From Candidatus Gastranaerophilales bacterium (GTDB lineage: Bacteria; Cyanobacteriota; Vampirovibrionia; Gastranaerophilales; Gastranaerophilaceae), in NCBI GenBank assembly GCA_944323875.1, contig CALUUH010000011.1, forward strand, positions 1 to 54,123: a DNA stretch of 54,123 nt. The letters run 5' to 3'. Made by a program: the position numbers and the translations under genes. The notes under the pieces are model-generated. The model worked only from the letters and a program-made list of their open reading frames with translations. It made no database searches and was not told where the DNA came from. This document shows positions 1 to 8,674 of this stretch, one piece after another (positions within the stretch are counted from its first letter, which is position 1; each line of letters starts with the position of its first letter).

Positions 1-2
1 GA

Positions 3-521
3 GTTACTTACGACTGGCTGACTATAACTCAGGAGCAAAGAGATGCTGCTGTTGAAAACTATAAAACTATTGTCTTTTCTGACTCTAAGACCGGTTATAA
101 GAAAAAAGATTTCAGAGATAAATACTCCGAACTTTTAAGAGATAAAGATTACAAAAGACATTATATGCTGGCTTCCGAAGGTTTTACAGAAACAGAAGAT
201 TATAATATTTGCGCATTCCATACCAGAGCCGGAATATTAATGATTTACGCAATACAATACAAAAACAATTTAAAAAACACATATTATTATGATGCACTGG
301 GACACCTCAGATATGTGGACGAAACCAGCGATAATTACCCGAATTTTCCATATTATACAAAACAATACCGTGCTAACGGCTCAATGGTGAGTGCGTATTA
401 TGCAGAATCCAAAGATGTTCAATATATCTATGAACCGGATGGGAAATTCAAAGGCATCTGGTACAAGGACAAAATGTTTAATCAGAAAGCCAAACAGATT
501 TTAACAAGAACAAATTGGTGA
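3..521 (+). CDS. C-terminal part of an unknown protein (5' end outside window)
   Basis: The reading frame is open from the left edge of the window to a TGA at 519-521, so only the last 172 residues are seen; the first internal ATG at 165 is not a convincing start because the frame is coding-like upstream of it. The fragment is rich in Tyr, Lys and Asp and has short aromatic, beta-rich stretches (for example YYYDALGHLRYVDE and YIYEPDGKFKGIWYKDK) that recall YD- or MORN-like repeats of surface proteins. I do not recognise a family. It is followed directly by an octamer repeat array and a palindromic repeat, so it is probably the last gene of its unit. Confidence 0.6.
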   Translation, partial: VTYDWLTITQEQRDAAVENYKTIVFSDSKTGYKKKDFRDKYSELLRDKDYKRHYMLASEGFTETEDYNICAFHTRAGILMIYAIQYKNNLKNTYYYDALGHLRYVDETSDNYPNFPYYTKQYRANGSMVSAYYAESKDVQYIYEPDGKFKGIWYKDKMFNQKAKQILTRTNW

Positions 522-563
522 ACAGTGAATGGTTGTTACCCAAAGGCACTAAGGAGTTAATAG

Positions 564-647
564 GTGACTAAGTGACTAAGTGACTAAGTGACTAAGTGAC
601 TAAGTGACTAAGTGATTAGGTGATTAAGTGATTAGGTGACTAAGTGG
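564..647. repeat. Tandem octamer array (GTGACTAA)n
   Basis: About ten slightly degenerate copies of the 8-bp unit GTGACTAA (variants GTGATTAG, GTGATTAA) follow one another. The unit or its complement returns near 11.70, 12.83, 13.00 and 53.89 kb, always close to a palindromic GGYAAYGYGAGAA element. There are no spacers, so this is not a CRISPR array. Confidence 0.9.
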
Positions 648-658
648 TTACAAAATAG

Positions 659-686
659 GGTAATGCGAGAATATTCTCACATTGCC
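659..686. repeat. Palindromic element, copy 1 of 6
   Basis: A 28-bp imperfect palindrome has arms GGTAATGCGAGAAT and ATTCTCACATTGCC. Five related copies lie at 2553, 2727, 10726, 12875 and 53932. It could fold as a terminator-like hairpin, but it also occurs detached from gene ends and in both orientations, which fits a dispersed repeat. Confidence 0.85.
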
Positions 687-851
687 TTATTCTTATTCCG
701 TCATCCTGAACTTGCGGATTGCGAGCTGAGGCAGTAGGAGCTTTCTTTGGAGCAAGCAAAGCTTGCGAAAAGAAAGTCCGGAATGCCGTTACACGCGAGC
801 AACCAAGCTGTTTCAGGATCTCAGCCAGAATACGCCTCGCTAACGCCGTTC

Positions 852-912
852 CGTCATCCCCGCAACGGTTTGAGTGCAGTATGCCAGAATTGTTACCTTG
901 CGGGATCTCAAA
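852..912. repeat. 61-bp dispersed repeat with CCCGCA/TGCGGG ends, copy 1
   Basis: The element begins CGTCATCCCCGCAACGG and ends CTTGCGGGATCTCAAAA. Close relatives lie at 1226-1286 and 2589-2648, and an inverted one at 3078-3123. The ends are inverted (ATCCCGCA and TGCGGGAT), so it is MITE-like or REP-like. The rest of the 522-1003 gap holds further GC-rich repeat debris and no credible gene. Confidence 0.75.
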
Positions 913-968
913 AAAGACTCTAAGGAATTACTAAAATAGTGGACTGTTGTTATATTTTTTAAAAGGAC

Positions 969-997
969 TTGAAATTTTATTGGAGATACTGTATAAT
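969..997 (+). promoter_or_regulatory. Sigma70-type promoter of the pilin-1 leader
   Basis: TTGAAA (969-974) is followed after exactly 17 bp by TATAAT (992-997). The same arrangement, TTGCAA-17-TATAAT, precedes the second pilin gene at 10869-10897, with conserved sequence around it. The pilin ATG is about 385 bp downstream, so the transcript has a long leader. Confidence 0.8.
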
Positions 998-1003
998 GTT
1001 TGT

Positions 1004-1171
1004 ATGAACTGTGAGCACAGAGGAATTTTAATGGCGGAAGCTGCTGAAAAGTTGAATATTACGGATTTAACCGTGTTTTTTGATGGGAGTTTTGCCATGG
1101 GACTTGACAAGGTGGTGAAACCTTATATAACAAGGCATTCAGACGTCGGGGGGGGGGCTCAAATCCACTAA
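1004..1171 (+). CDS. Small leader ORF upstream of pilin 1, contains G10 tract
   Basis: A 55-codon ORF starts 7 nt after the -10 box. It has no clear ribosome-binding site and would be nearly leaderless. Its second half resembles the ORF at 10904-11026: both read L-D-K, then T-x-R-x-S, then G-G-G-A across a run of ten G, in the same frame. The ORF stops 14 nt after the G tract. With nine or twelve G the reading would instead enter a frame open to 1385. No known family is recognised. It may be a regulatory leader peptide or only a conserved leader RNA. Confidence 0.4.
   Translation: MNCEHRGILMAEAAEKLNITDLTVFFDGSFAMGLDKVVKPYITRHSDVGGGAQIH
1148..1157. repeat. Homopolymer G10 tract
   Basis: Ten consecutive G lie inside the leader ORF, in an otherwise AT-rich genome. 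A G10 tract occupies the same place in the second pilin leader (11012-11021). Tracts of this length are typical slipped-strand mispairing sites. Confidence 0.9.
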
Positions 1172-1225
1172 TTGTAAACCTTTCGCAATATTCTTATTGT
1201 TACGCCGTGACGCAGTTTTTTCACG

Positions 1226-1286
1226 CGTCATCCCGCAGCGGTTTCGTGGCGTCTTGCCACAGTCGTTGCCTTGCGGGATCTCAAAA
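1226..1286. repeat. 61-bp dispersed repeat, copy 2
   Basis: It runs from CGTCATCCCGCAGCGG to CCTTGCGGGATCTCAAAA. It is inserted in the pilin-1 leader between the G tract and the pilin start and has no counterpart in the pilin-2 leader. The two leaders differ by 84 nt here, a multiple of three, so the alternative reading frame survives. Confidence 0.8.
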
Positions 1287-1381
1287 CACAAGTTGAATAC
1301 TTGTGACAAAACATATAAACCAAACAAAGGTGGTTTAATAAACAGAATTATTGTACAATATAAATCAATAAGGAGAATTGC

Positions 1382-2482
1382 ATGAAAAATAGTTTAATTA
1401 AAGTTACTACAAGTATGAAAGGAGATGAACTAATGACAACAAAAAACACTAAATCAGCATTCACTTTAGCAGAGGTATTAATCACCCTCGCAGTTATCGG
1501 CATCGTGGCAGCACTGACACTTCCTGGACTCATACAGAACCATAACGAGAAAGCATGGTCTACGGCTAAGGACCTCTGGGAAAAGAAACTTACTGAAACC
1601 GTTCGCCGCATGAACACTGACGGCGTCATGACAGGACACAATACGACTGAGGACTTTATGGATACTTTCAAACAGTACATGAAAGTTATTAAGACCTGTG
1701 ACAACACAGACATTAACAAATGCTATTCACCTAAAGTTGTTACTACAGGCAGCAACGAAGAACCTATGGAAGTCGAAACTGATTCTTTAACCTCTGCGTC
1801 CAGCATGGGACTAAGCGACTGGCAAACTAATACTAATACCATGAGTTTTGTAGTTGCGGACGGAACAACAGTTATTATGGCATACCAGAAAGAATGCCCT
1901 TATGCAGACCCGATAGAAGATACTGGATCTCAAGTAAGTTGCATGGGTTATATGGTAGATGTTAACGGGAAAAAAGGACCGAATAGAGTTGGTAAAGATA
2001 TTCAATTATCTTCCGGCGTAGCATTTTCAACTTGCGATAACCCAATAGGCGACATGTGCTGGAGTACAGACTTTGCTGCAAATACTCCATTGGATACAAC
2101 TCTTGAAGAAAACCAACAGTATGATCCAAACTATGCATTTGTCAGAAACTATTGGGCTGGCGCAAAGAAAGCATGCAAAGACAAAGGAATGAGCTTACCT
2201 AACAGAGCGCAACTTGCACAATTAGCAAGCAATTTATATGTGGATAGCGAAGGCAATGCAGTAACAATAGGTGCAACAGGAGGCAAATACAACCTAAAAC
2301 TAAAGGACGAATACAAAGATAATCCTCCTATCACTCTTGGCGACTACTGGTCCAGTGAGGATTACGGCGCTGTGGATAACACTAACACGTATCATTGGTA
2401 TTTCAGAACTACGAGCAGTAGCTGGAACAACGGCTACTACAAGTACTTCAGCGGCCCCCGCGCTATATGTGTTTCCAACTAA
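1382..2482 (+). CDS. Prepilin-like protein with C-terminal lectin-like (DUF1566-type) domain
   Basis: This is a type IV pilin/pseudopilin-like surface protein, 366 residues from the ATG at 1382. After a short basic leader comes the class III cleavage context S-A, then FTLAEVLITLAVIG, with Phe at +1 and Glu at +5, followed by the hydrophobic assembly helix. From about residue 253 the sequence YWAGAKKAC...MSLPNRAQLAQLA and later YWSSEDY resemble the C-type-lectin fold of DUF1566 proteins. Two starts are possible. ATG 1382 follows AAGGAG and overlaps the TGA of an upstream frame (ATGA). ATG 1433 follows AAAGGAG and gives the usual 9-residue leader. The prepilin peptidase is encoded at 3333-4367. 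The C-terminus may be a diversified region. Confidence 0.88.
   Translation: MKNSLIKVTTSMKGDELMTTKNTKSAFTLAEVLITLAVIGIVAALTLPGLIQNHNEKAWSTAKDLWEKKLTETVRRMNTDGVMTGHNTTEDFMDTFKQYMKVIKTCDNTDINKCYSPKVVTTGSNEEPMEVETDSLTSASSMGLSDWQTNTNTMSFVVADGTTVIMAYQKECPYADPIEDTGSQVSCMGYMVDVNGKKGPNRVGKDIQLSSGVAFSTCDNPIGDMCWSTDFAANTPLDTTLEENQQYDPNYAFVRNYWAGAKKACKDKGMSLPNRAQLAQLASNLYVDSEGNAVTIGATGGKYNLKLKDEYKDNPPITLGDYWSSEDYGAVDNTNTYHWYFRTTSSSWNNGYYKYFSGPRAICVSN
2341..2475 (+). other. Candidate variable region at the pilin-1 C-terminus
   Basis: The last 45 codons are rich in NNC codons (AGC, AAC, GGC, TAC, TTC, CCC, CGC) and in Asn, Tyr and Ser. They end in a GC-rich stretch, GCGGCCCCCGCGC, just before a strong palindrome at the stop codon. 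This order (lectin-like fold, adenine-derived codons, GC-rich end, hairpin) is that of diversity-generating retroelement targets. No reverse transcriptase or template repeat was found in the window, so this is a hypothesis. Confidence 0.35.
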
Positions 2483-2501
2483 GGGCATAGCCCTTAGTTG
2501 G
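2475..2501. repeat. Perfect 11-bp inverted repeat over the pilin-1 stop codon
   Basis: CCAACTAAGGG and CCCTTAGTTGG flank the 5-nt loop CATAG, and the stop codon lies inside the left arm. There is no T-tract, so it is not a standard terminator. A hairpin just 3' of the variable region is known to matter for target recognition in the phage BPP-1 retroelement. Confidence 0.8.
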
Positions 2502-2552
2502 TAGTCGTTAAGACGCTAGGACGTTAAGACGTTAAGTGCGTTACTAGAATAA

Positions 2553-2578
2553 GGCAATGTGAGAATTCTCACGTTGCC
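2553..2578. repeat. Palindromic element, copy 2 of 6
   Basis: The arms are GGCAATGTGAGAA and TTCTCACGTTGCC, with one G:T-type mismatch, followed by TTTTT. Here it could act as the terminator of pilin 1. Confidence 0.8.
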
Positions 2579-2726
2579 TTTTTGGTCCCGTCATCCCGCA
2601 GCGGTTTCACGGCGTCTTGCCATAGTTGTTGCCTTGCGGGATCTCAAATTTTCTGTTGGGCAAGAATGCTCCAACCTACATCTGTGACCTATGAACAGTA
2701 AACAGTGTACTGTTATTTCAAAATAG

Positions 2727-2754
2727 GGTAATACGAAAATATTCTCACATTGCC
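2727..2754. repeat. Palindromic element, copy 3 of 6
   Basis: The arms are GGTAATACGAAAAT and ATTCTCACATTGCC, followed by six T. It is preceded by the same CAAAATAG flank as copy 1. Confidence 0.8.
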
Positions 2755-3332
2755 TTTTTTAACCTCTCCAAGGGGGAGGTCGAAATTCCGTGAGCGCAGC
2801 GAAACAGGAATTTCGGGTGGGGGCAGACAAGTCTGCTCTTACACATCGTGAGACCGCTAAAGAAGCACGGTCAACGTCAAGCTGTTCCTTCGCCCCTTGG
2901 GGAGAAGGTGGCCGAAGGTCGGATGAGGGGTCTTACCAATGTAAAAGTGGACTTGTCCAACCCCCACCTAGAATTTGTAAGCTCATTACATTCGCCAACA
3001 AATTCTTGTCCTCCCCCTCGGAGAGGACAAGTGGTTCAACGGTTTCCAGAGTGTAAGAGCGGACTTGTCCGCCCAGCAAGGCAACAACTATGGCAGGACG
3101 CACTCAAACCATTGCGGGATGACTGAAAGAGTCAGTGCGTCTTTAACAGTTTTCTTTTGACCCCTCACCCTAACCCTCTCCCGCAAGGGGCGAGGGAACT
3201 CCATGACATATATCGTCACGAAGCCGCAGAGCCAGCCTCATGTAAATACTTAGTGCCTTAGCCCCATAGTGCCTTAGTGCCTTTTGATACAACCGTTCAC
3301 TGTTACTTTTTTAAACTTTTCAACCCCTGTAC

Positions 3333-4367
3333 TTACATAACAGTCATCAGCAATGCGGCGATAGCCATTGCAGGGCCGAACGGCAAATATATCATATTAT
3401 CCTGATTTCCTTCGCGCAAGCCTTTTATTATCCTTATACAAACGTACAATCCCAGACTGGCAAGCAGCAATGCTGACGCAATCTGCACGATTAGAATAGA
3501 AAAGATATTATGATTTTTCAGGATAAAATAAGCTGTTGCATAAGCAAAAAAGCCGATTAATGCACCAAATGTTTTATAATCTTTATTCTCAAACAATTTT
3601 TTCAACAAAACAGGTAAAGTTATAATCACCTGAATTACTATACTCAAAACAAGCGCCCAAAGCACCTTCTGCCAGCCAAACACAGCCCCCAAACCTGCCG
3701 CAATATACGTATCACCTTCACCAAAGGCTCTTGTTCCTGCAAACAGATATCCTGAGCGTGCCAGCAATTCCATAATTACAACGCCGGCCGCTATACCAAG
3801 AAGAGAATTTGTCAGCGGATTATTGAGCAAGAAAGCTGTACTCAGATGGAATGCTCCGGTTGAAGCAATAATATAATGTATTAAATAACCTGTTCCCAAA
3901 ATATGGAGCAGCAATCCCATACCGATTAAAGAATAAGTGTGTGCATCAAAAACAACTTTTTCTTTAATATCTGTAACCGCTATAACAATTAATAATGAAA
4001 CGATTATCCATGAATAAATAATTGCAAAATATGTTCCGATATTAAGTCCGGTTGTGGCAAGCGCAACAACAAAATATTTCAAAAATACCGCAGTAAACAA
4101 AATCCCTGTTATTAGTTCTATTATCGGGTATTGAATACTTATTTTACAGCCGCAAAATCCGCATTTTCCCTTTAACAATATATATGAGAGCACCGGAATA
4201 TTATGCCACCATTTTAGTCTGTTGCCGCAGGTCGGACATTTTGAAGGCGGAAATACAATGGATTCATTTGATAATGCCCGTAAAATTACGACATTCAAAA
4301 AACTACCGATACACAGCCCGATTATAAAAACAAAACCCGCTATGATTAAAATATCGTTAACACTCAT
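3333..4367 (-). CDS. pilD: Type IV prepilin peptidase (leader peptidase/N-methylase)
   Basis: This integral membrane aspartyl protease cleaves, and in many homologues N-methylates, type IV prepilins and pseudopilins. The 344-residue protein starts with a membrane segment leading into GSFLNVVILR, typical of the family. It then has the paired cysteines CPTCG and CGFCG of the cytoplasmic zinc-binding loop. The catalytic aspartates are expected in VTDIKEK and in FGEGDTYIAA. Several further hydrophobic helices follow. It is co-directional with the sigma factor gene ending 17 bp upstream, so the two probably form an operon. The two prepilin-like genes in this window are likely substrates. ATG 4367 lies just after GGGGAAATATAA. 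Confidence 0.95.
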   Translation of the reverse strand: MSVNDILIIAGFVFIIGLCIGSFLNVVILRALSNESIVFPPSKCPTCGNRLKWWHNIPVLSYILLKGKCGFCGCKISIQYPIIELITGILFTAVFLKYFVVALATTGLNIGTYFAIIYSWIIVSLLIVIAVTDIKEKVVFDAHTYSLIGMGLLLHILGTGYLIHYIIASTGAFHLSTAFLLNNPLTNSLLGIAAGVVIMELLARSGYLFAGTRAFGEGDTYIAAGLGAVFGWQKVLWALVLSIVIQVIITLPVLLKKLFENKDYKTFGALIGFFAYATAYFILKNHNIFSILIVQIASALLLASLGLYVCIRIIKGLREGNQDNMIYLPFGPAMAIAALLMTVM

Positions 4368-4384
4368 TTATATTTCCCCTTGAT

Positions 4385-5188
4385 TTAATTATATTTTACA
4401 ATTTCGTACATTTTACTTAAAGCTTTTTTTATTCTTCTGGAGACCTGCATTTGCGAAATACCTATTCGTTCAGCTATTTCGCGCTGGTTAAGATCCTCAT
4501 AATAACTCAGTTCAAGAATTTGTCTTAAATCCTCCGGCAATTTTTTTATTGCTGCGGCCAGCATTATTTTATTTTCGTTGGAATTCATCAACTCCTGATA
4601 ATCGCCGGACGGAATTTTGTCTATAAGAGATAAATCGTCATCCTCCTGTGAAAGATTTTGATCCAGAGAGAGGGTTGTTTTGCAGTATTCAATTTCCATG
4701 ACTTCCTGAATTTTCTTTTCCGGTAAGCCAAGTTCTTCGGCAATTTGTTTAGCGGTCGGGTCTGTATACCCCTTTTCACTCAAACTTTTTATCGTACTGC
4801 TGATTTTGAATACGAGTTCCTGCAATTCACGCGGCGCTTTAATTAAAGACGCTTTGTCCCTCAGATAATGCTTTATCTCTCCTTTAATAAAATAAGAGGC
4901 GTAAGTTTTGAACTTGGTGTTTTTTTCGGGATTGTAAAATTCGATTGCCTTAATCAATCCGATAGAGCCGACCTGAACCAAATCTTCATGGGAAATTCCG
5001 GATTGTGAAGATATACTGTTTGCAATTTTTTTAACAAAAGACATTGCCGCCTGCACTATACTGATGTGAAGCATTCGTTTTTTCTTCTTATCTGTACAGC
5101 TTTTATAAGCGGATAAAAGTTCATCAAGATTCGTCGATTTTGTTAAATCTTCTGCCAAATTCAAAATCTCCTCTTTGAATATATACAT
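4385..5188 (-). CDS. sigF: Alternative sigma-70 family factor, SigF/SigB-like
   Basis: This is a group 3 sigma factor of up to 267 residues. Region 2 includes GISHEDLVQVGSIGLIKAIE and the -10 recognition helix with FKTYASYFIKGEIKHYLRD. Region 3 is DPTAKQIAEELGLPEKKIQ. Region 4 ends in the helix-turn-helix LNQREIAERIGISQMQVSRR. In cyanobacteria SigF controls pilus genes, and here the gene sits directly upstream of the prepilin peptidase gene, so a role in pilus expression is plausible. The start is uncertain. ATG 5188 has no ribosome-binding site and lies inside a likely promoter (TTGACA 5204-5209, TATATA 5180-5185). A TTG at 5158 follows AGAGGAG by 8 nt and fits that promoter better. Confidence 0.9.
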   Translation of the reverse strand: MYIFKEEILNLAEDLTKSTNLDELLSAYKSCTDKKKKRMLHISIVQAAMSFVKKIANSISSQSGISHEDLVQVGSIGLIKAIEFYNPEKNTKFKTYASYFIKGEIKHYLRDKASLIKAPRELQELVFKISSTIKSLSEKGYTDPTAKQIAEELGLPEKKIQEVMEIEYCKTTLSLDQNLSQEDDDLSLIDKIPSGDYQELMNSNENKIMLAAAIKKLPEDLRQILELSYYEDLNQREIAERIGISQMQVSRRIKKALSKMYEIVKYN

Positions 5189-5266
5189 ATATTAACATAA
5201 TCTTGTCAAAAATAAAAGTTTTTTTAAAATTGTTTTGAAAATATCACATGATTTATTTGTTTATGC

Positions 5267-5272
5267 TACAAT
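5267..5272 (+). promoter_or_regulatory. Extended -10 promoter of the gatC unit
   Basis: TACAAT is preceded by TGC, an extended -10, about 30 bp before gatC. The -35 region is weak. It is the only good promoter signal in the divergent gap between the sigma factor gene and gatC. Confidence 0.5.
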
Positions 5273-5303
5273 TAGGTGTAAGAGATAGTGGAGTAATTTA
5301 ATT

Positions 5304-5585
5304 ATGATTACAATAAAAGACGTAGAACATGTCGCAAAACTTGCGAGATTAGAATTAACAGAAGAAGAAAAAGAACTTTATACAAAACAATTGGGTGACG
5401 TTTTAAAATACGTTGATCAGATGAATGAAGTTGATACTTCCAATGTAAAACCAATGACTCAGGTAATAGATTTTGTCAATGTTATGAGAGAGGACAAAGT
5501 TTACTATGAGCATACAAAAGAAGAATTAATGGCCAATGCGCCGGAAGAAGAAAACGGCTTCTTTAAAGTGCCGAAAATCAACTAA
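5304..5585 (+). CDS. gatC: Asp-tRNA(Asn)/Glu-tRNA(Gln) amidotransferase subunit C
   Basis: GatC is the small subunit of the GatCAB complex, which converts mischarged Glu-tRNA(Gln) and Asp-tRNA(Asn) to the correct amidated forms. The 93-residue length and the N-terminal DVEHVAKLARLELTEEE, followed by the DVLKYVDQMNEVDT helix and the ending NGFFKVPKI, are standard for the family. Usually gatA and gatB are near, but neither is in this window; the next gene is pyrG. The ATG at 5304 follows GTGGAG with 10-nt spacing. Confidence 0.95.
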   Translation: MITIKDVEHVAKLARLELTEEEKELYTKQLGDVLKYVDQMNEVDTSNVKPMTQVIDFVNVMREDKVYYEHTKEELMANAPEEENGFFKVPKIN

Positions 5586-5625
5586 TTAAAATCCGGACAT
5601 TTAAAATAACAATGTAAAAAACTGA

Positions 5626-7266
<1,641 letters not shown>

Positions 7267-7287
7267 TTTGTTATTAAGGGAGAAGAT

Positions 7288-8670
7288 ATGGAAAATAATC
7301 AACTTAAAAAATTTACTACCCCGATGTTTTTGAATTTTGCTTTAGGATTTTTCGGACTCCAATTTGCATGGCAGATGAGAATAATCCTTTCCGGCCCTGT
7401 GACCGAAAATCTGGGGGCATCCCCGTTTTTATACGGTTTAATCTGGCTTGCCGGCCCGTTTACGGGAATGGTTGTTCAGCCGCTCGTCGGTGCACTGTCT
7501 GATAAAACCGTTTCGCCATTCGGAAGAAGAAGGCCCTATCTGCTGGGCGGTGCTCTAATCGCCGCAATAGCGTTGTGGATTTTCCCGAATTCCGCAAATA
7601 TTGCAGACTGGATTCAGAACGTTACGGGCGCACATTTACCTGAATTAACCGCATTATTTATAGCGGCAATAATGATCTGGATTATTGATGCTTGTATTAA
7701 CATCGCACAAGGCCCTTACCGCGCTCTTGTTCCTGATGTTGTACCTGAAGAACAATATTCAATTGCTAACTCTTATATGAGTCTTTCTATTGGTTTAGGC
7801 TCTGTTGTTGCAGCCGCAACCGCTCCTTTTTTGAAATGGGCGTTTAATTATCAGATGTCCATAACAGCGCAATTCATCATGGCAGCTCTGGCTTTTGCGC
7901 TGGCTATGCTATGGACTTGTATCACAATAAAAGAACAACAGACAAAACGTGAAGAATTGAAAGATGTCGCAATTGCAGAAAAAGAAGAAACCTCTTTTAT
8001 AAAATCATTGAAAGATTTCTTCGCACTTTCTCCGGAAGTTTCAAAAATCTGCTTAATGCAGTTCTTTACCTGGATTGGTGTAATGTGTATGCTGATATTC
8101 TTTACCCAGTATTCCGTCCACACACTTTTTGAAGTTCCGGATTTGTCCACTGTTTCAGATGAAGCAAAAGCTCTGTATGAAAATGCGACATTGGTCGGTA
8201 CAAATTTTTCATCCATTTGCTTTGCGATATTTAACTTTATATGCTTTATCGTTGCAATTCCGATTGGGGTTTTGTCAGCGAAATATACTAACAAAAAAGT
8301 GCATCTGATATCTTTAATTACAATGATACTTGCATATTTGGGAATGGCATTCACAAAAGACATCCGAGCAGTTGCGGCATTAATGGGATTGGCTGGTATC
8401 GGCTGGGCAAGTATTTGCGCATTACCTTTTGCAATGCTTTCTCAGTATATAAAAAAAGGTACAGAAGGCTCTGTAATGGGACTTTTCAATATCTTTATTG
8501 CAGGCCCGCAGGTTTTTGTCTGCACTCTTGTCGCAGGGGTCATTTCTAAATGCTCATTTATTCAGGACACAGATGCAGTAAACTACCATTGGGAATACGC
8601 ATTCTTTATTGGAGCGATATGCCTTGCAATAGCAGCACTTGTAACTAATACTATAAAAGAAAAGGAATAA
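7288..8670 (+). CDS. MFS sugar transporter, SLC45/GPH-like
   Basis: This is a 460-residue membrane protein with about twelve hydrophobic segments. The loop motif GALSDKTVSPFGRRRPYLLGG after the second helix is diagnostic of the sucrose/maltose-type proton symporters (SLC45 or GPH group). The N-terminal part LGFFGLQFAWQMRIILSGP also fits. The second half repeats the fold, with a large soluble insert around residues 210-240. The substrate is not determinable from sequence; a disaccharide is likely. It starts 21 bp after pyrG behind GGGAG and is followed after 4 bp by the radical SAM gene, which argues for one operon. Confidence 0.88.
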   Translation: MENNQLKKFTTPMFLNFALGFFGLQFAWQMRIILSGPVTENLGASPFLYGLIWLAGPFTGMVVQPLVGALSDKTVSPFGRRRPYLLGGALIAAIALWIFPNSANIADWIQNVTGAHLPELTALFIAAIMIWIIDACINIAQGPYRALVPDVVPEEQYSIANSYMSLSIGLGSVVAAATAPFLKWAFNYQMSITAQFIMAALAFALAMLWTCITIKEQQTKREELKDVAIAEKEETSFIKSLKDFFALSPEVSKICLMQFFTWIGVMCMLIFFTQYSVHTLFEVPDLSTVSDEAKALYENATLVGTNFSSICFAIFNFICFIVAIPIGVLSAKYTNKKVHLISLITMILAYLGMAFTKDIRAVAALMGLAGIGWASICALPFAMLSQYIKKGTEGSVMGLFNIFIAGPQVFVCTLVAGVISKCSFIQDTDAVNYHWEYAFFIGAICLAIAALVTNTIKEKE

Positions 8671-8674
8671 TCCG

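Larger units (their letters stand above)
2502..3332. repeat. Gene-free repeat mosaic between pilin 1 and the prepilin peptidase
   Basis: This stretch of about 830 bp holds no credible gene. It contains degenerate octamers (GACGTTAA at 2505-2535), two palindromic elements (2553-2578 and 2727-2754), the 61-bp repeat (2589-2648, inverted at 3078-3123), and modules with CCCCTCACC, CTCTCCCGCAAGGGG, GACAAGTC, ACCGCTAAAG and CGTCACGAAGCCGCAGAG. The last group also occurs inside the pilin-2 gene. (CCTTAGTG)n lies at 3251-3285. Confidence 0.8.

Noticed and set aside
564-647. Possible CRISPR array
   Set aside because: The period is 8 bp with no unique spacers and no cas genes nearby; it is a simple tandem repeat.
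719-934. 71-codon ORF
   Set aside because: It lies in dispersed repeat sequence, has no ribosome-binding site or domain, and overlaps the 61-bp repeat.
1348-1719. 123-codon minus-strand ORF
   Set aside because: It is the reverse shadow of the pilin-1 gene, and its apparent hydrophobicity comes from the complementary strand.
2790-3126. Two overlapping ORFs of 88 and 92 codons
   Set aside because: They are translated repeat modules shared with other clusters and have no ribosome-binding site; both frames are open by composition.
7851-8363. 170-codon minus-strand ORF
   Set aside because: It is a shadow of the MFS transporter gene, which has a strong start and domain evidence.
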